Both the position numbers and the translations under genes were made by a program. From the NCBI GenBank assembly GCA_013362835.1, contig JABFVJ010000188.1:1-6580 (forward strand): 6,580 nucleotides of DNA. Direction: 5' to 3'. Within the stretch, counting starts at the first letter, position 1. Every line of letters starts with the position of its first letter. Of the stretch, positions 5,592 to 6,580 are shown piece after piece. The notes under the pieces are model-generated. The model had not been told where the DNA came from and made no database searches. It saw only the letters and a list, made by a program, of their open reading frames with translations. The DNA is from Nonomuraea sp. (lineage in GTDB: Bacteria > Actinomycetota > Actinomycetes > Streptosporangiales > Streptosporangiaceae).

Positions 5592-6029
5592 GTGCCACCA
5601 CGCAAGATGGACCCGGAGAAGCTTCGCACGGCCCTCGACGGCCAGCTGGTCGCCCTCGACGAGCCGCCCTACGACGGCCCCACGTCGGCCCTGCCCGACG
5701 CGCTGGTCGCGGCCGTGCTGGCCGCCTACGACAGGGGGCTCACCCCCGAGCGCGACGCCGCCAGGCAGGCGGTGCGCCATCTGCTGGAGAAGCTGGCCGC
5801 CGCGGCCCCCGGGCGCACGGTGGAGGTGCGAGTGCCCCCGTACGCGGCCGTCCAGGCAATCCCGGGCCCCCGTCACACCAGGGGCACGCCGCCGAACGTG
5901 GTCGAGACCGACGCCCACACCTGGCTCGAACTGGCGCTCGGCCGCCTGACGTGGGACGAGGCCGTGGAGCGGGGCTCGGTCGCGGCGAGCGGGTCGCGCG
6001 CGGACCTGTCAGAACATCTGCCGCTCTAG
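5592..6029 (+). CDS. Sterol-carrier-family protein (SCP2-like, bacterial SCP_3 type)
   Basis: A small soluble protein of 145 residues, resembling actinobacterial proteins annotated as sterol carrier family. The C-terminal half holds the recognisable conserved part: [14 protein letters not shown], then [13 protein letters not shown], then [16 protein letters not shown] and a terminal ADLSEHLPL. The SCP2 fold binds lipids or other hydrophobic ligands, but the true role of this bacterial branch is unknown. There is no signal peptide or membrane helix. Start choice is open. GTG 5592 gives [10 protein letters not shown], matching how I recall relatives beginning, with a possible leaderless promoter; GGGAGG lies only 1 base upstream, too close to act as a ribosome site. 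ATG 5583 and ATG 5562 add 3 and 10 residues but have no convincing ribosome site. It is divergent from phoX and its stop codon interlocks with that of the convergent gene. Confidence 0.82.
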   Translation: MPPRKMDPEKLRTALDGQLVALDEPPYDGPTSALPDALVAAVLAAYDRGLTPERDAARQAVRHLLEKLAAAAPGRTVEVRVPPYAAVQAIPGPRHTRGTPPNVVETDAHTWLELALGRLTWDEAVERGSVAASGSRADLSEHLPL

Positions 6030-6036
6030 CGGCCCT
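6015..6036. terminator. Small palindrome over the interlocked stop codons, weak terminator candidate
   Basis: GCCGC (6020-6024) and GCGGC (6029-6033) can pair around the loop TCTA, which holds most of the CTAG shared by both stop codons. The stem is only 5 bp (6 if a 2-base loop were possible) and no T-run follows on either strand, so it is at best a weak bidirectional terminator. No other terminator separates these convergent genes. Confidence 0.25.
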
Positions 6037-6580
6037 TGCCCATCCAGGGGAACTTGCTCTCGAAGCACTGGTCGGCGAGCTGGCCGGGGAGCTCGCCGCA
6101 CTCCTTGACCACCTTCCAGAACCAGATCGCCACGATGGCGAACAGCACCAGCGACAGCACGCTGATCACGATCCCGGCGATGGCGCGGCCCTTGCCGACC
6201 CGTTTGGCGAGCGCGACGCAGCCGAAGACGATCGACAGGATGGCGGTGAGCACGCCGGTGAAGCAGACGAACACCAGGAACGGGCTCGCCACGCCCAGCA
6301 CCAGCGAGGCCGTGGCCAGGCCGCTGCCGGGCGGTCTGGGCGGCTGGGTGCCGTAGGGGCCGCCGCCGGTCGGGGGCTGGCCGTAGGGGCCGTAGCCGGG
6401 CGCGCCGCCGTACGGGCTGGACGGGCTGGTGCCCGGCACGTCGCCTTCACCGTGCGCCCCATGAGGAACTCCCGCCTCTCCGGACGGCACGCTTCCCCCG
6501 TAGGGCGCCCTGGCCCCGGTTGCGGTGGGCGTCCCTTGCCCCGTCACGCCTCCGTAGGGCGCCTCAGGACCCGTGGGGGG
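6026..6580 (-). CDS. DUF4190-type membrane protein with Pro/Gly/Tyr-rich N-terminus (5' end outside window)
   Basis: A small actinobacterial membrane protein of unknown function. A low-complexity N-terminal region rich in Pro, Gly and Tyr with repeated PYGG/PYG units (APYGG twice, SPYGG, GPYGQ, GPYGT) is followed by two membrane helices (about 82-113 and 122-144 counted from the GTG at 6547). A short tail carries two cysteines (150 and 161). The helix pair with an FGxx[14 protein letters not shown] linker is typical of DUF4190 proteins. The frame is open to the window edge: upstream of the GTG at 6547 it reads [11 protein letters not shown], another PYGG unit. That GTG is thus more likely an internal valine than the start, and the GGAGG in front of it simply encodes Gly-Gly with only 1 base of spacing. 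The stop codon overlaps that of the convergent sterol-carrier-like gene. Confidence 0.8.
   Translation of the reverse strand, partial: PPTGPEAPYGGVTGQGTPTATGARAPYGGSVPSGEAGVPHGAHGEGDVPGTSPSSPYGGAPGYGPYGQPPTGGGPYGTQPPRPPGSGLATASLVLGVASPFLVFVCFTGVLTAILSIVFGCVALAKRVGKGRAIAGIVISVLSLVLFAIVAIWFWKVVKECGELPGQLADQCFESKFPWMGKGR

Noticed and set aside
5361..5918. Minus-strand frame spanning the phoX promoter and the sterol-carrier-like gene.
   Set aside because: It would run through the PHO box and antisense to a recognisable protein family. There is no motif and no consistent start signal.
6355..6560. Repeated CCGTAGGG-like units considered as a DNA repeat array.
   Set aside because: These are the codons for the PYG/PYGG protein repeats. 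Spacing is irregular and set by the protein, so this is low-complexity coding sequence, not an independent repeat element.

Overview
The window is about 70% G+C by eye, with strongly G/C-biased third codon positions, GTG starts, and several promoters placed so that transcripts would be leaderless. With the protein families present, this points to a high-GC actinobacterium. Streptosporangiaceae (Nonomuraea-like) is my guess from protein style, not something the sequence proves. This is chromosome-like, ordinary gene-dense DNA: no insertion sequence, CRISPR array, tRNA, rRNA or phage gene was seen, and no non-coding stretch exceeds 300 bases.

Layout. Positions 1-39 (-) hold the first codons of a TetR-type repressor. 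It is divergent from a 14-TM DHA2-type MFS drug exporter (110-1534, +). The 70-bp gap between them carries a composite palindromic operator with 13-bp perfect arms at 52-64 and 88-100. Running convergently into the MFS gene, with 43 bp of overlap, is a full-length ABC exporter half-transporter (1492-3375, -). In the 34-bp gap upstream of it lies an 18-bp palindrome, CCTCAAGTTAACTTTAGG, one base away from the E. coli soxS SoxR box. It sits in the 19-bp spacer of a MerR-type promoter, whose -35 contains the stop codon of the next gene. That gene (3410-5476, -) encodes a Tat-exported PhoX-family phosphatase (DUF839). Its upstream region carries a PHO-box-like pair of 11-bp repeats. Divergent from it is a sterol-carrier-like protein (SCP_3 type, about 5592-6029, +). 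This ends tail to tail, with stop codons interlocked in CTAG, against a DUF4190-type membrane protein (6026 to the window edge, -) whose start lies outside the window.

How the genes fit together. The left half looks like a pair of convergent export systems with different sensors: a ligand-responsive TetR/MFS pair and an ABC exporter under an unlinked MerR-family, probably SoxR-like, redox regulator. The right half is a phosphate-starvation secreted phosphatase followed by housekeeping-type genes of unclear role. I see no wholly new system. The strongest items for a second look are the SoxR-type promoter of the ABC exporter, a 13-bp perfect stem-loop in that gene's first 30 codons, the PHO box of phoX, and the Cys/His cluster preceding the Tat motif of PhoX.
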